Assembly: GCA_024222455.1 (NCBI GenBank)
Contig: JAAEPD010000582.1
Span: 1-38,757, forward strand
Source: Aureispira sp.
Lineage (GTDB): Bacteria; Bacteroidota; Bacteroidia; Chitinophagales; Saprospiraceae
DNA: 38,757 nucleotides
Reading direction: 5' to 3'
This document shows positions 26,188 through 35,429 of the stretch, in pieces. The notes under the pieces are model-generated. The model was not told the DNA's origin. It saw nothing but the letters and a program-made list of their open reading frames with translations, and made no database searches. How positions within the stretch are numbered: position 1 is the first letter of the stretch; every line of letters starts with the position of its first letter. A program made the position numbers and the translations under genes.

Positions 26188-26195
26188 CAAATATA
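26188..26195 (-). promoter_or_regulatory. -7 promoter box of CHAT copy D
   Basis: The minus strand reads TATATTTG (complement of 26188-26195), 30 bases before the chosen start at 26158, exactly the distance seen in front of copy A. The equal spacing and context in both copies support it. Confidence 0.5.
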
Positions 26196-26232
26196 TAAAC
26201 TATTTTCTATTTCGATATATTCTATCTCTAAC

Positions 26233-26266
26233 AAAAAAACTGCCCAACAGATATACCATTGGACAG
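26233..26266 (-). terminator. Intrinsic terminator after the subtilisin gene
   Basis: On the minus strand CTGTCCAA pairs with TTGGGCAG (arms at 26259-26266 and 26240-26247, one mismatch), followed by a run of seven T. It lies 24 bases after the stop of the subtilisin gene. The sequence is a close relative of the terminator at 16043-16078, differing at a handful of positions. Confidence 0.7.
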
Positions 26267-26289
26267 CTCTATAATTTAATTTATTCAAA

Positions 26290-29200
26290 CTATTTATTCA
26301 CAACTAATTTCATGGTCTCTACAAAATCTTTTCCTTTCAATTGCACAAAATAAACAGCTGGAGCTAAACCTCCCAAATCAAAGTTAAGTTGTGTCTGCCC
26401 AGCCTCAAGTTTTTGATTTTTCAATACTCGGCCAGCTAGATCAACCAACTGTACATCCAAAGTTTCTTGTAGAGCTTGGCTCAACTGTATTGTTGTATGT
26501 TCTTGAGCAGGATTAGGCAACATTGACACACCCAATTTACCTTCTACGGTTTCTATAGAGGTTATAGTCAATGTAATTTGTTTAGTAATGCTACAAGATC
26601 CATTGTTGATAGTTAGCACAACATCATATGTACCTGGAGCACTATAAGTATGCGAAGTACTACCAGCTTGCGAAGAGCTATTGTTATCACCAAAATCCCA
26701 TGACCAGGTAGTTGCACCTACTGAATTATCAGTAAAACTATAGCTCAAACCTCCTGTTGAAGTTGGAGTAAAATCAGCAGTCACTACAGTTGCATTTATA
26801 GTCTGAGAACTACTAACACACTGATGTGCTAATTCCCAATCGTATAAGTAATAATAGAAACTACCTGGGGTACTAGCCGAAGAACTTGTTTTGGTCAAGA
26901 AATTAGGTACTACATAAGGATAACTTACACCTCCATTGTTTCTATACAGATCTACACTAGTACCTCCAACAGCATACTGTCCTGCAGATGGAACTTGAAA
27001 GTCTAAAAAGACTCGTTGAACACCTGTAGAGGTTAAGTTAACTGTAATTTGGTCAATAACACTACCTGTTGGAGTTCCCCCATTGACAGAACCACTCCAC
27101 AAATATAAGGTTCTTGGCCCTACTGAACCAGCATCTACCCAAGCAGAAACAATGGTAAAACTAGTATCTGCCGTAAAATTGACAGCTCCTGTATATCCAG
27201 TATTATGGTAGCCACCGCCACCAATACCTCCTGTAGTAGGTGTTGAATAGATTGAAGCATTTGGTTGTATAATCCTTCTTAAGTCATAACTAGTTGCAGA
27301 AGCTAAAGTAGGTGTGTTGAAGGTATCTCCAATATGTATCAAATTACCACCTGTATCATACCAATATAAATCTCCCAAATCTGAATCTGCAGAAAGTTTG
27401 ACAGAAGTATTCACGCAACTCTCTCCATGGTTAAGGGTAGTTATAGTAGGTTTAGCTACAACTATATAAGCTGTTTTGGTAGCAATTGTGCTCCCCAAGC
27501 CATTAGTTGCTCTCAGTTCTACAGTATAAGTTCCGCTAGTTGCATAAGTGTGTATCGGATTTTGAGCTATAGAAGTATCATTATCTCCAAAATCCCAATG
27601 CCATTGTGTTGGTCCATTGACAGACATATCTGTAAACTGAACGGTTCCATCACAGGTAAAAGTTACATCTGCAGCAAAATCAGGTACTGGTGCTAGACCG
27701 TTTACATTTATATTATCTAAATAGAGATTATTTCCATTTCTGTTAATATTCACAAACCGAATAACCACATTATTACCTAAGTATGGTGTAAGGTCTACTG
27801 TTTCTGTTTTCCAGTCTGCAGCTGATGCTGGAATCCAAGATGAACTTGCATTTCCAGTGGTAGACAAACTTGCTCCTCCTTTGTAATAAGCTGTTACAAA
27901 ATTTTGTCCGCAGTTTGTAGAAACATCTACACGCAAACTATCTGCATCCTCAGCATAAGCTACATCAAAAGTTAGTGTACTTGCAGTTCCTGATGTTAAA
28001 TCTAAATTGAATGTTTTGAATATATCTTCTTGGCCTGGCGCATTGTAAGAAGCATTGTTGATACCCAACATATTGGATGGCACACCGCCTATTCCCATCA
28101 TATTCACTTGGGTCCATGTTGTTTGGTTATCAGGATTAAGCAGATAACTTAAATTAGGAGGAAATGTTCCAGATTCAAAATCTTCTACATAAGGAAAAGT
28201 ACCAATTGGATCTATAACTTGAATCATTGCCGTCAAGGTATCATTGCATGGAGCAGCATCATTGGTAAGGTCTGTCCATACTCTAATAGTATAACTCCCT
28301 GATGTAGTTGGTAAGGTAAGTGCTGTTGCGAAAGCAAAACCAGCAGTTCCGGAAGGATTTAATGAATTAGTAAAAGTTTCCATAATAGGAGTACCGTTAT
28401 CTAATTGATAATAAACAGGAAAGTTACTTTCTGTATTTAATCCTATGTTTTTGAGAGTCACCTCTATTGGTATGGTTGGAGTTGCACAAGCTTCATAGCT
28501 ATTGGCCAAACCATCAATAGACTCTACACCTGCATCATCATCCGAATTACATTCTAATACACAACTTGAACCTTGAACTGGTGCTCCCGCATAGTAAACC
28601 GCATTTGCTCTACGTCCTACAGCTCCTTCTGGACCTCTAGCCCTAACAGAATACCATATTCCTTGCATTACATTGGCAACTGGAATATCAAAATTAAGAT
28701 CAGATGTATTCCCTACATAATCCATATATTTCTGACCAAGTTTAAATACATCATAACTTGTTGCATTGGCCACTGGACTCCATTTTACTTTGATGGCACT
28801 AGCCGTATAACAAACTCTATCCACACTAAGATTGGAAGGTATCCCAATTACACTGACAGTAGTATCTGTTGCATCAGAAAAAGCGCCTCTTGTTATTCTT
28901 AACATATAGTTTCCTGTAGTAACACTTGGCACCGTAACAACTGCGTATCTTAGATTAGCAGGGATTGGAGCTCCTCCAAACGCAGAGGTCCAAGTTTGTC
29001 CACTATCAATAGAATAGTCCATATCAAAAGTCGATGTATTTCCATAAGCATCCCAATGAACTCGATTTTGACCAAAGGTGATTCCTTCTCCACCTGTAGG
29101 ATAAACCAATGTAACTTCATCTGTCAAAAACTCATAGACTACATAATATTGTTGTGTCCCGAAGGTAACTCCAGAACCTTTTACTTTTAGGTTATAGACA

Positions 29201-31035
29201 CCTGCTGCTGGGTTGTCTATAGCTACTTGCTCCATGTTATTTAGGTTATCAACCCCCTTAGTAGCAGGATTTGCTAAAGTAGTTGCATTAGGAGTTGGAT
29301 CTAATATCCAAGGATAATGCACAGTGCTTCCTGCATCTGTAACAGTAGCATCCAAATCGTTGACTAATGCATAGGTAGAAGATGTTGAAGCTTCCTTATC
29401 TAGCCAATAAACCATGATTTTAGCTCTACGCACACCTGCAGGTATATTGATTGTATGTGTATTGCTATCTCCTTGTGCTACCACATCTGTAAAATAGCGG
29501 TTATCCTCTAAGGTTCTCAATGCCTTATAAGCATTAACTTTACCCCACCCATACGTAAAATCAGGACCATCATTCCCTAGATCATTAGCTGTGTTGAGCA
29601 AACAAGCTTTTAGCAAGGCTGAAGATGCTGTTGCTCCTCCATTCATGGCTCTATAAGCTTGATGCAGTTGAGCTAAAACTCCAGATATACCAGGTGCTGC
29701 TGCCGAAGTTCCACCTCCTGATGCATAGGTATTATTAGGATCGGTAGACATTTGACCTTGCCCATGAGCTGCAATATCTGGTTTGATACGCCCATCTGAA
29801 GCAGGTCCTCTACTACTACTAGTTGCTACTATATCATCATTGTACAAATTGGCTGTAGCAATCGCATTTTTACCAATTTTGTGTCCACCTGTTATATTTC
29901 CCCAACCAGAACCAGCTCCATATCCACAGTTGCTAGTTCCGCTATTTCCTGCTGAAAAGACTTGAATTAAACTTGGATTTTGATAAATCTCTGCATCTAC
30001 AGTCTGTGTAAGTGTGGTATATCCACCATTACAACCATTCCCATAAGAGGAAGAAAATACTAAAACAGAACTATCTGTATGCAACTGAACGGTACCGGGT
30101 AAAGCCCCACTATAGGCCCGTATATGCATATAAGCCCCAGTGGCCATACCTCGCATCAATGGATTTAGATTTCCTGCTCCACCTGCAATTCCTGCAGTCA
30201 TATCTCCATGATCGCCTGTTAGGTCATTTATTACATCTTGCTGATTAACACGACCTTGAAAATCGATATGAGGCCCAACAAAACCATCATCATTAATAGC
30301 TATATTAACTCCTGTTCCATCATAATGACGACCACCAGCATAAGCTACATTCAACATATTTGAACGATGCAAGTTTTTAGCATCATCTGACTCTGGCTCA
30401 CCTGGAGCTGGAGTTAAATCTGCATAACGTAGATAAGCCTTATTGAACAATTCATCTAGTTGGCTAGGTAGTAATTGAACTCTCATTACATGGCTCAATG
30501 GCTTCTCTTCTATAAGAACTGCATTCATTTGCTCTAATTCTTGCTTAATAGTCGCATGTGGAATATCTTGATAGTAAGCAATCATTAATTCTACGCGATT
30601 GCCTTCTACTGCCCATGTAGGAAAAGGGCGTTCTTCCAAACGATTACTCACCTTAAGTTCCTTTTCTACTTTAACTAAACTTCTAATGCCTAAATTTTCT
30701 AGGCTTGTAAAGTTTATTGTGCTAGGAATAGAAGCCAAATAAACCTTGTTTGGAATATACTCTAAAAGAGTAATTCCTTTTGCTTTAATTGCCGCATGTT
30801 CGGCTACTGTAGGAATATGGTCAAACTGAGCATAACGATAAAACCGTCCATTAAATCGTTCTTCTTTATCAATTTGATCAATGCTCTTTATCTCCTTTAT
30901 GTTTGGAGTAAAAACCTTTATACCTTTTGTAAAATAGACTCTATTATCAGTAGTATTTCTTTGTGCTTGAGTTGACATAGTAGTCAAAGCAATACAAAGT
31001 AGTCCAAATAATAGCTTTGTTAACGACCTCTGCAT
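26290..31035 (-). CDS. T9SS-secreted subtilisin-like (S8) serine protease with PKD domains
   Basis: The 1,581-residue protein has a signal peptide (QRSLTKLLFGLLCIALTTMS, cleaved near TQAQ), an N-terminal propeptide-like region to about 215, and an S8 domain (about 225-510). The catalytic triad is D249 (NIAINDDGF), H276 (TGDHGDMTAGI) and S444 (GGGTSAAAPG), with N364 (SAGNSG) as oxyanion residue. After it come Ig/fibronectin-like modules, a jelly-roll or MAM-like domain (about 945-1110, from FPYVEDFESGTFPP), and two PKD domains (about 1115-1190, WHWDFGDND; about 1420-1490, WSWDFGDNN). The type A T9SS sorting domain (about 1505-1581, from SMLPNPAQEHTTIQL to KLVVNK) closes the chain. It is predicted to be secreted or surface-attached. 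Placement upstream of four CHAT proteases hints at a proteolytic link, but a terminator separates them. Confidence 0.92.
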   Translation of the reverse strand: MQRSLTKLLFGLLCIALTTMSTQAQRNTTDNRVYFTKGIKVFTPNIKEIKSIDQIDKEERFNGRFYRYAQFDHIPTVAEHAAIKAKGITLLEYIPNKVYLASIPSTINFTSLENLGIRSLVKVEKELKVSNRLEERPFPTWAVEGNRVELMIAYYQDIPHATIKQELEQMNAVLIEEKPLSHVMRVQLLPSQLDELFNKAYLRYADLTPAPGEPESDDAKNLHRSNMLNVAYAGGRHYDGTGVNIAINDDGFVGPHIDFQGRVNQQDVINDLTGDHGDMTAGIAGGAGNLNPLMRGMATGAYMHIRAYSGALPGTVQLHTDSSVLVFSSSYGNGCNGGYTTLTQTVDAEIYQNPSLIQVFSAGNSGTSNCGYGAGSGWGNITGGHKIGKNAIATANLYNDDIVATSSSRGPASDGRIKPDIAAHGQGQMSTDPNNTYASGGGTSAAAPGISGVLAQLHQAYRAMNGGATASSALLKACLLNTANDLGNDGPDFTYGWGKVNAYKALRTLEDNRYFTDVVAQGDSNTHTINIPAGVRRAKIMVYWLDKEASTSSTYALVNDLDATVTDAGSTVHYPWILDPTPNATTLANPATKGVDNLNNMEQVAIDNPAAGVYNLKVKGSGVTFGTQQYYVVYEFLTDEVTLVYPTGGEGITFGQNRVHWDAYGNTSTFDMDYSIDSGQTWTSAFGGAPIPANLRYAVVTVPSVTTGNYMLRITRGAFSDATDTTVSVIGIPSNLSVDRVCYTASAIKVKWSPVANATSYDVFKLGQKYMDYVGNTSDLNFDIPVANVMQGIWYSVRARGPEGAVGRRANAVYYAGAPVQGSSCVLECNSDDDAGVESIDGLANSYEACATPTIPIEVTLKNIGLNTESNFPVYYQLDNGTPIMETFTNSLNPSGTAGFAFATALTLPTTSGSYTIRVWTDLTNDAAPCNDTLTAMIQVIDPIGTFPYVEDFESGTFPPNLSYLLNPDNQTTWTQVNMMGIGGVPSNMLGINNASYNAPGQEDIFKTFNLDLTSGTASTLTFDVAYAEDADSLRVDVSTNCGQNFVTAYYKGGASLSTTGNASSSWIPASAADWKTETVDLTPYLGNNVVIRFVNINRNGNNLYLDNINVNGLAPVPDFAADVTFTCDGTVQFTDMSVNGPTQWHWDFGDNDTSIAQNPIHTYATSGTYTVELRATNGLGSTIATKTAYIVVAKPTITTLNHGESCVNTSVKLSADSDLGDLYWYDTGGNLIHIGDTFNTPTLASATSYDLRRIIQPNASIYSTPTTGGIGGGGYHNTGYTGAVNFTADTSFTIVSAWVDAGSVGPRTLYLWSGSVNGGTPTGSVIDQITVNLTSTGVQRVFLDFQVPSAGQYAVGGTSVDLYRNNGGVSYPYVVPNFLTKTSSSASTPGSFYYYLYDWELAHQCVSSSQTINATVVTADFTPTSTGGLSYSFTDNSVGATTWSWDFGDNNSSSQAGSTSHTYSAPGTYDVVLTINNGSCSITKQITLTITSIETVEGKLGVSMLPNPAQEHTTIQLSQALQETLDVQLVDLAGRVLKNQKLEAGQTQLNFDLGGLAPAVYFVQLKGKDFVETMKLVVNK

Positions 31036-31215
31036 AATTTGTTTGATTTGATTATCAATATTTAACCTCTTTAGGGAGAAGAGAGTGTTTAAAATAAGGA
31101 TTTTATCTATTAATTTTACTTCTATTAAGCTGATAATGGAAGGTAAGTGTTTTTTTTGATCAAAAATTTACTTTTCATTTAGAATCTGTATGGTTCTGAC
31201 TTCCTGTGTAGACAT

Positions 31216-31249
31216 AAAAAAACAGCTCTATACATATATATATAGCTGT
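31216..31249 (-). terminator. Intrinsic terminator after the Lys-rich protein gene
   Basis: On the minus strand ACAGCT (complement of 31244-31249) pairs with AGCTGT (complement of 31222-31227), with further A/T pairing inside, followed directly by a run of seven T. It lies 28 bases after the stop at 31278. Confidence 0.75.
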
Positions 31250-31277
31250 ATCTTATCGAAGTTGTTTAATATAAAAC

Positions 31278-32174
31278 CTATTTCACATCCTCAAAACAAG
31301 GAAATTGGTCTATCAGAAAATCTAGATAGTAAATATCGTAGACCTGAAAGCCTCCACTCCAAGTTATTCGAACTTGATCTACTTCTGTCTTCTTTAATGT
31401 ATTTAGATCACTTTTGTTGATTGCGAAGGTAGCTTCATAGAGTGTATAATCATCAAATATTTGAGCAGCTCCACCTTTGAAAGACTGTAACGAAATTGGT
31501 TTTCCTCTCATTGGAAATATAAGCATAGTAGAATTGGGTGCGATAACCCCAAATTTAGATTTAGCTGTTTTGCTCAAAACCTTAAACTTGAGATGTAAGG
31601 CCATCAAACCATCAGAGCTTTCCGTTAAATAGCCTGTGCAAGTCAAAAAGTCTTGATCTTTTAGAAACTTCTTATAAGAACCTGGAGTATAAGTAAAAAA
31701 GAGTCGCTCTTTTAAGCCTCTTTTCTTTTTTCCTGTAAACTCATCCACTACATTAAACGCAAACTCACAGTTATCTATCTCAGATGGATGTTTTAGCCCT
31801 TCTGTTTCTTCCGTTGGCTCATCAATAGACATTGATTCTACTAACAATTCTTCTTCTATAGGCTTAGATGCTGTTTTAGCTATGGATTTTTTTTCTTTTT
31901 TGTTCTTCTTTTTAGGTGTCTTAGTTTTGACTACTTTAGCAGGTTTCTCCTTTTTAGTTTTTTCTTTTTTAGGCGATTTTGTTTTAGCTACCTTTTTAGG
32001 TTTAGGGCTTTTGGTCTTTTTAGCCTTAACCTTTTTTTCCTTCTTTTTGGGAGAATCTAACTGCTTTACCTCAACTACATTGTTAGTACTATCTGCCTTT
32101 GTCTTTTGGGCTTGAATGGTAGTAACCATCATTAAAAACAATATAAAGGTATTTAGTATAATTTTTTTTTGCAT
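31278..32174 (-). CDS. Exported protein with a long Lys/Pro/Thr-rich linker
   Basis: The 298-residue protein begins with a signal peptide (QKKIILNTFILFLMMVTTIQ, cleaved after AQ). Residues about 40-100 are a low-complexity stretch built of Lys with Pro, Thr, Ser and Ala (repeats such as KTKSPK and KKEK), strongly basic and histone H1-like. A short acidic piece follows (about 107-128). Residues about 133-298 form a globular domain with beta-strand character (LFFTYTPGSYKKFL, LMALHLKFKVLSKTAK, VDQVRITWSGGFQVYDIYYL) and a few cysteines. I do not recognise this domain. A basic, disordered segment outside the cytoplasm could bind peptidoglycan, LPS, DNA or polyanionic surface material. It is divergent from the prolyl oligopeptidase gene. 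Confidence 0.75.
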   Translation of the reverse strand: MQKKIILNTFILFLMMVTTIQAQKTKADSTNNVVEVKQLDSPKKKEKKVKAKKTKSPKPKKVAKTKSPKKEKTKKEKPAKVVKTKTPKKKNKKEKKSIAKTASKPIEEELLVESMSIDEPTEETEGLKHPSEIDNCEFAFNVVDEFTGKKKRGLKERLFFTYTPGSYKKFLKDQDFLTCTGYLTESSDGLMALHLKFKVLSKTAKSKFGVIAPNSTMLIFPMRGKPISLQSFKGGAAQIFDDYTLYEATFAINKSDLNTLKKTEVDQVRITWSGGFQVYDIYYLDFLIDQFPCFEDVK

Positions 32175-32277
32175 CTTAGGATATGTATTTAATAGTCTGT
32201 ATATTTTAGAGTGCTTGTTTTAGGGCAATTTAATTGATTCATTTTATTCCATTTTTACTTTTTTAGTAAAACTAGTG

Positions 32278-32338
32278 TTAGAACATGTTTAAAATTATAA
32301 TTTTGAGTAATCTGAGTATAAATTTAAACACGCTCTTA
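32278..32338. repeat. MITE-like imperfect palindrome between divergent genes
   Basis: The left arm TTAGAACATGTTTAAAATTA (from 32278) is matched on the other strand by TAAGAGCGTGTTTAAATTTA (from 32338 inward). Over 22 bases 18 match, around a loop of about 17 bases. No U-tract follows in either direction and no clear target duplication is seen. A small non-autonomous element or a dispersed palindromic repeat is the best reading; a long leader hairpin of the Lys-rich protein gene is the alternative. Confidence 0.45.
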
Positions 32339-32372
32339 GCTTATCAGCATCAATTATTATTCCCTAGCACTG

Positions 32373-32380
32373 CAAAGTTA
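32373..32380 (-). promoter_or_regulatory. Candidate -7 box for the Lys-rich protein gene
   Basis: The minus strand reads TAACTTTG (complement of 32373-32380), a full TAnnTTTG match. If used, it gives a leader of nearly 200 bases that contains the palindrome at 32278-32338. No -33 element at good spacing is visible, so the call is weak. Confidence 0.3.
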
Positions 32381-32409
32381 GAATTTAAATGACACAAAAA
32401 TAAAATTTT

Positions 32410-34632
32410 ATGAAACGTTCATTATGGCTGTGGAGTAGTATCCTCTTATTTGTTCTATGGAGTTGCGATAGTAACAAGTCTTCTACAACACACAATACAA
32501 ACGAAGAAAGCATGCATGAAAATCCTGAAAATTCTACTAAAATCAATTATCTAAAAGACCCTAACAAGGTAAAAATAGTCTATCCTAAAACCAAAACGGT
32601 AAATGTTAGTGATAACTATTTTGGGCAAAACGTAAAAGATCCCTATAGATGGTTGGAAAATACTGGTGGGGCTGACTCTACTGCAATTGAAGAATGGATT
32701 GATGCTCAAATAAAAGTGAGCAGTAACTACTTGCAAGGTTTGGAAATACGCAAGACTTTATATGACCGTTTCATGGAAGTATGGAATTATGCTAAATATA
32801 CTGCTCCGTTCAAAGAAGGTAAATACTATTATTATTATAAAAATGATGGTTTGCAAAGCCAAGCTGTTGTCTATCAGCAAGAGTCTATAGATGGGAAATC
32901 TAAAGTTTTCATAGACCCTAACAAGTTTTCTAAAGATGGGACAGTAGCCCTTAGTGGCCTCTATTTTTCTAAAGATGGACGCTATGCAGCTTTAGCTGTA
33001 TCTTCTAGTGGTTCTGACTGGAAAAGTGTAGAAATCAAAGATGTGCAAACCAATAAAATGTTAGAAGACAAGGTAGATTGGCTTCGTTATTCAGGGGTTA
33101 CTTGGTTTAAGGATGGTTTTTTCTACAGCCGTTATGCTGATAGTGATAATGCCAATAAATACATCCAGAAAAATGAATTCCACCAAGTTTACTATCATAA
33201 ACTAGGCACTAAGCAAGCTGATGATCAACTAGTTTTTGCAGATCGCAGTCGTCCAGAAGTTGGTTTTTGGGCAGATATAACAGAAGATGAAAAATTCTTG
33301 ATTGTAGGTGCTTGGCATTCGACTAGTGGCAACGCTCTCTATTACCAAAGCTTAGACCAACCATTGGGCAATATAGAACCATTGATAGAAGAATTTGACA
33401 ACGACTTTCAAGTCATAGGCAATACAGGCAATACACTTATAGTCTACACTAATTATAATGCACCTAATTATCAAATCATTGGTATAGATGTGACTAAGCC
33501 TGCTAAAGTTAATTGGAAACCAATCATAAAAGAGCAAGCTCAAACGCTTGCTAATGTTCGCATACTAGGAGGTAAACTGGTTTGTAAATACATAAGAGAT
33601 GTGAGCCATGAATTGCTTGCCTTTGAGCTGGATGGTAAGGCTATTGGAAAAATAGATTTCCCTGCATTGGTAAGCAAAGGGATTCCTGTTAGTATAGATG
33701 GTTTGTCTGGTAAGAAGAGTGATGATCTTGCATTTTATACCTTGACCTCTTATACCCTTCCTACTACTATTTGCAAACTGGATTTAAAAACGTTGAAATC
33801 TGAAGTTTGGAAAAAACCTGAATTGAAGTTTAACCCTGAGGGTTTTGTGGTAGAGCAAAAGTTTTATAAATCGAAAGATGGAACAAAAGTTCCTATGAGC
33901 ATTGTCTACAAAAAAGGGCTGGATATGAATGGCAAAAATCCAACTATACTCTATGGTTATGGAGGATTTAATATAAGTTTGATGCCTAGTTTTGTACTCC
34001 GCAAACTTCCATTTTTGGAGCAAGGTGGTGTTTATGCTATCGCTAACCTACGTGGTGGTGGTGAATATGGTAAAAACTGGCATAAAGCAGGAACCAAGCT
34101 GCAAAAACAAAACGTTTTTGATGATTTTATAGCTGCTGCTGAGCGATTAATTGCTGACAAGTACACTTCTTCTGATAAATTGGCAATAGAAGGTGGTTCT
34201 AATGGAGGTCTGTTAGTTGGAGCTTGCATGACTCAACGTCCTGACTTATTTAGAGTAGCGATACCTGCTGTTGGAGTATTGGATATGTTGCGTTACCACC
34301 AGTTTACAATAGGTCGAGCATGGTCTGGAGATTATGGAACTAGTGAGGATGAAGTTCAATTCAAGAATCTGATCAAATATTCTCCAGTACACAATGTCAA
34401 GAAAATAGCTTATCCTGCTACTTTGGTTATGACTGCCGATCATGATGATCGTGTAGTACCTGCTCACTCTTTCAAGTTCATATCAGAACTACAAGCAAAA
34501 CAAGCAGGCCCATTACCAGTGCTTATTCGCATAGACAAAAAGGCTGGTCATGGAGCTGGCACACCAACCAAAAAACGTATAGCAAGCGAAAGCGATAAGT
34601 TAGCTTTTGTACTGTTTAATACTAGTAAGTAA
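32410..34632 (+). CDS. Prolyl oligopeptidase (S9A), lipoprotein form
   Basis: The 740-residue protein starts with a lipoprotein signal (WSSILLFVLWSC, C19) and a Ser/Thr/Asn-rich spacer. The opening of the enzyme, YFGQNVKDPYRWLEN (70-84), is the standard S9A start; the seven-bladed propeller covers about 125-470 and the alpha/beta hydrolase part about 475-738. The triad is S597 (EGGSNGGLL), D679 (TADHDDRVVP) and H714 (DKKAGHGAG), with R681 as in the pig enzyme. GYGGFNISL and NLRGGGEYG lie before the nucleophile as expected. It cuts short peptides after proline, here probably in the periplasm or on a membrane. Length is normal for the family plus the lipid anchor. It is followed by a strong terminator and stands alone. 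Confidence 0.95.
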   Translation: MKRSLWLWSSILLFVLWSCDSNKSSTTHNTNEESMHENPENSTKINYLKDPNKVKIVYPKTKTVNVSDNYFGQNVKDPYRWLENTGGADSTAIEEWIDAQIKVSSNYLQGLEIRKTLYDRFMEVWNYAKYTAPFKEGKYYYYYKNDGLQSQAVVYQQESIDGKSKVFIDPNKFSKDGTVALSGLYFSKDGRYAALAVSSSGSDWKSVEIKDVQTNKMLEDKVDWLRYSGVTWFKDGFFYSRYADSDNANKYIQKNEFHQVYYHKLGTKQADDQLVFADRSRPEVGFWADITEDEKFLIVGAWHSTSGNALYYQSLDQPLGNIEPLIEEFDNDFQVIGNTGNTLIVYTNYNAPNYQIIGIDVTKPAKVNWKPIIKEQAQTLANVRILGGKLVCKYIRDVSHELLAFELDGKAIGKIDFPALVSKGIPVSIDGLSGKKSDDLAFYTLTSYTLPTTICKLDLKTLKSEVWKKPELKFNPEGFVVEQKFYKSKDGTKVPMSIVYKKGLDMNGKNPTILYGYGGFNISLMPSFVLRKLPFLEQGGVYAIANLRGGGEYGKNWHKAGTKLQKQNVFDDFIAAAERLIADKYTSSDKLAIEGGSNGGLLVGACMTQRPDLFRVAIPAVGVLDMLRYHQFTIGRAWSGDYGTSEDEVQFKNLIKYSPVHNVKKIAYPATLVMTADHDDRVVPAHSFKFISELQAKQAGPLPVLIRIDKKAGHGAGTPTKKRIASESDKLAFVLFNTSK

Positions 34633-34660
34633 TTCTAATTACACATAAATTTTATCCAAA

Positions 34661-34694
34661 TAGAGACTTTCATTTAGGAAGTCTCTATTTTTTT
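34661..34694 (+). terminator. Intrinsic terminator after the prolyl oligopeptidase gene
   Basis: A perfect 9-base stem TAGAGACTT / AAGTCTCTA (34661-34669 and 34679-34687) with a 9-base loop is followed by seven T. It starts 28 bases after the stop codon. Confidence 0.88.
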
Positions 34695-34716
34695 ACCCAA
34701 AAAATCTTTTTCATAT

Positions 34717-35265
34717 ATGACAAACACTCCAACATACCTTTACCTAATGGCTTTCAGTATTTTATCCTTAATAGGTTGTTCTTCCAATCAAGAGCAAAGT
34801 TTAGACAACAAGGCTACTAATACTAAAAATGAGCAAGCAACGCCTTCTGAAGCTAAGATAGATAGCCCCAAAATTAAAGCACTAAGTTTCACAGACGAGC
34901 AACTCCAACAATATTACAAAGTTTATGACGATCCCTTTGTTATACATATCCGAACAGCTCTTAACAACTTTATCTCAGGTAATCTAGATGGTATAAGTGT
35001 AGAAAAGGCCGAATTACTCCCCTATCAAGAATATTTTCAGCATAAATTTATTGTATATACTATCGAACCTCATTTAGGTGGAGGGTGGCTTGTTAACATA
35101 CTATTCCCTAACAAACTTGATAAAATGTTTAGTGTTTGGGTCTACGATCAAGGCAACTATGATTTAAGAGATTTTCATGAGAATACTGATTTTACAACCG
35201 AAGATTTAAAGACTATTGAAATCCAATACAAAAAACTTCTTATGGATGAAGAACATTCCCTCTAA
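34717..35265 (+). CDS. Small lipoprotein of unknown function
   Basis: The 182-residue protein has a clear lipoprotein signal with lipobox LIGC (C21), then a polar Gln/Asn/Thr/Ser-rich tether to about residue 55. The folded part (about 60-182) mixes helix and strand (TDEQLQQYYKVYDDPFVIHI, HKFIVYTIEPHLGGGWLVNI). It ends with an acidic helical tail. I recognise no family or catalytic motif. It lies between two terminators (34661-34694 and 35315-35349), so it is most likely a single-gene unit. Confidence 0.72.
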   Translation: MTNTPTYLYLMAFSILSLIGCSSNQEQSLDNKATNTKNEQATPSEAKIDSPKIKALSFTDEQLQQYYKVYDDPFVIHIRTALNNFISGNLDGISVEKAELLPYQEYFQHKFIVYTIEPHLGGGWLVNILFPNKLDKMFSVWVYDQGNYDLRDFHENTDFTTEDLKTIEIQYKKLLMDEEHSL

Positions 35266-35314
35266 ATTGAATTAATCATTTTTATTTAAACTTTGCCTAA
35301 AAGCTTTTAGAATG

Positions 35315-35349
35315 GAGGTTCTCAACTATTGAGAGCTTCTATTTTTTTT
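35315..35349 (+). terminator. Intrinsic terminator after the small lipoprotein gene
   Basis: GAGGTTCTCAA (35315-35325) pairs with TTGAGAGCTTC (35329-35339) over 11 positions, two of them G-T, with a 3-base loop, followed by a run of eight T (35342-35349). Confidence 0.82.
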
Positions 35350-35429
35350 ATAGTTCTGATTACCTTTTCCCTATTCACTCATTCAATATTGTTCCTAACA
35401 TATTTTTCAAGCACCAAAACAGTTTTACT

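Noticed and set aside
27427-30248. Several plus-strand open frames of 60-110 codons opposite the subtilisin gene
   Set aside because: They are antisense shadows of a strongly supported gene with no recognisable protein features.
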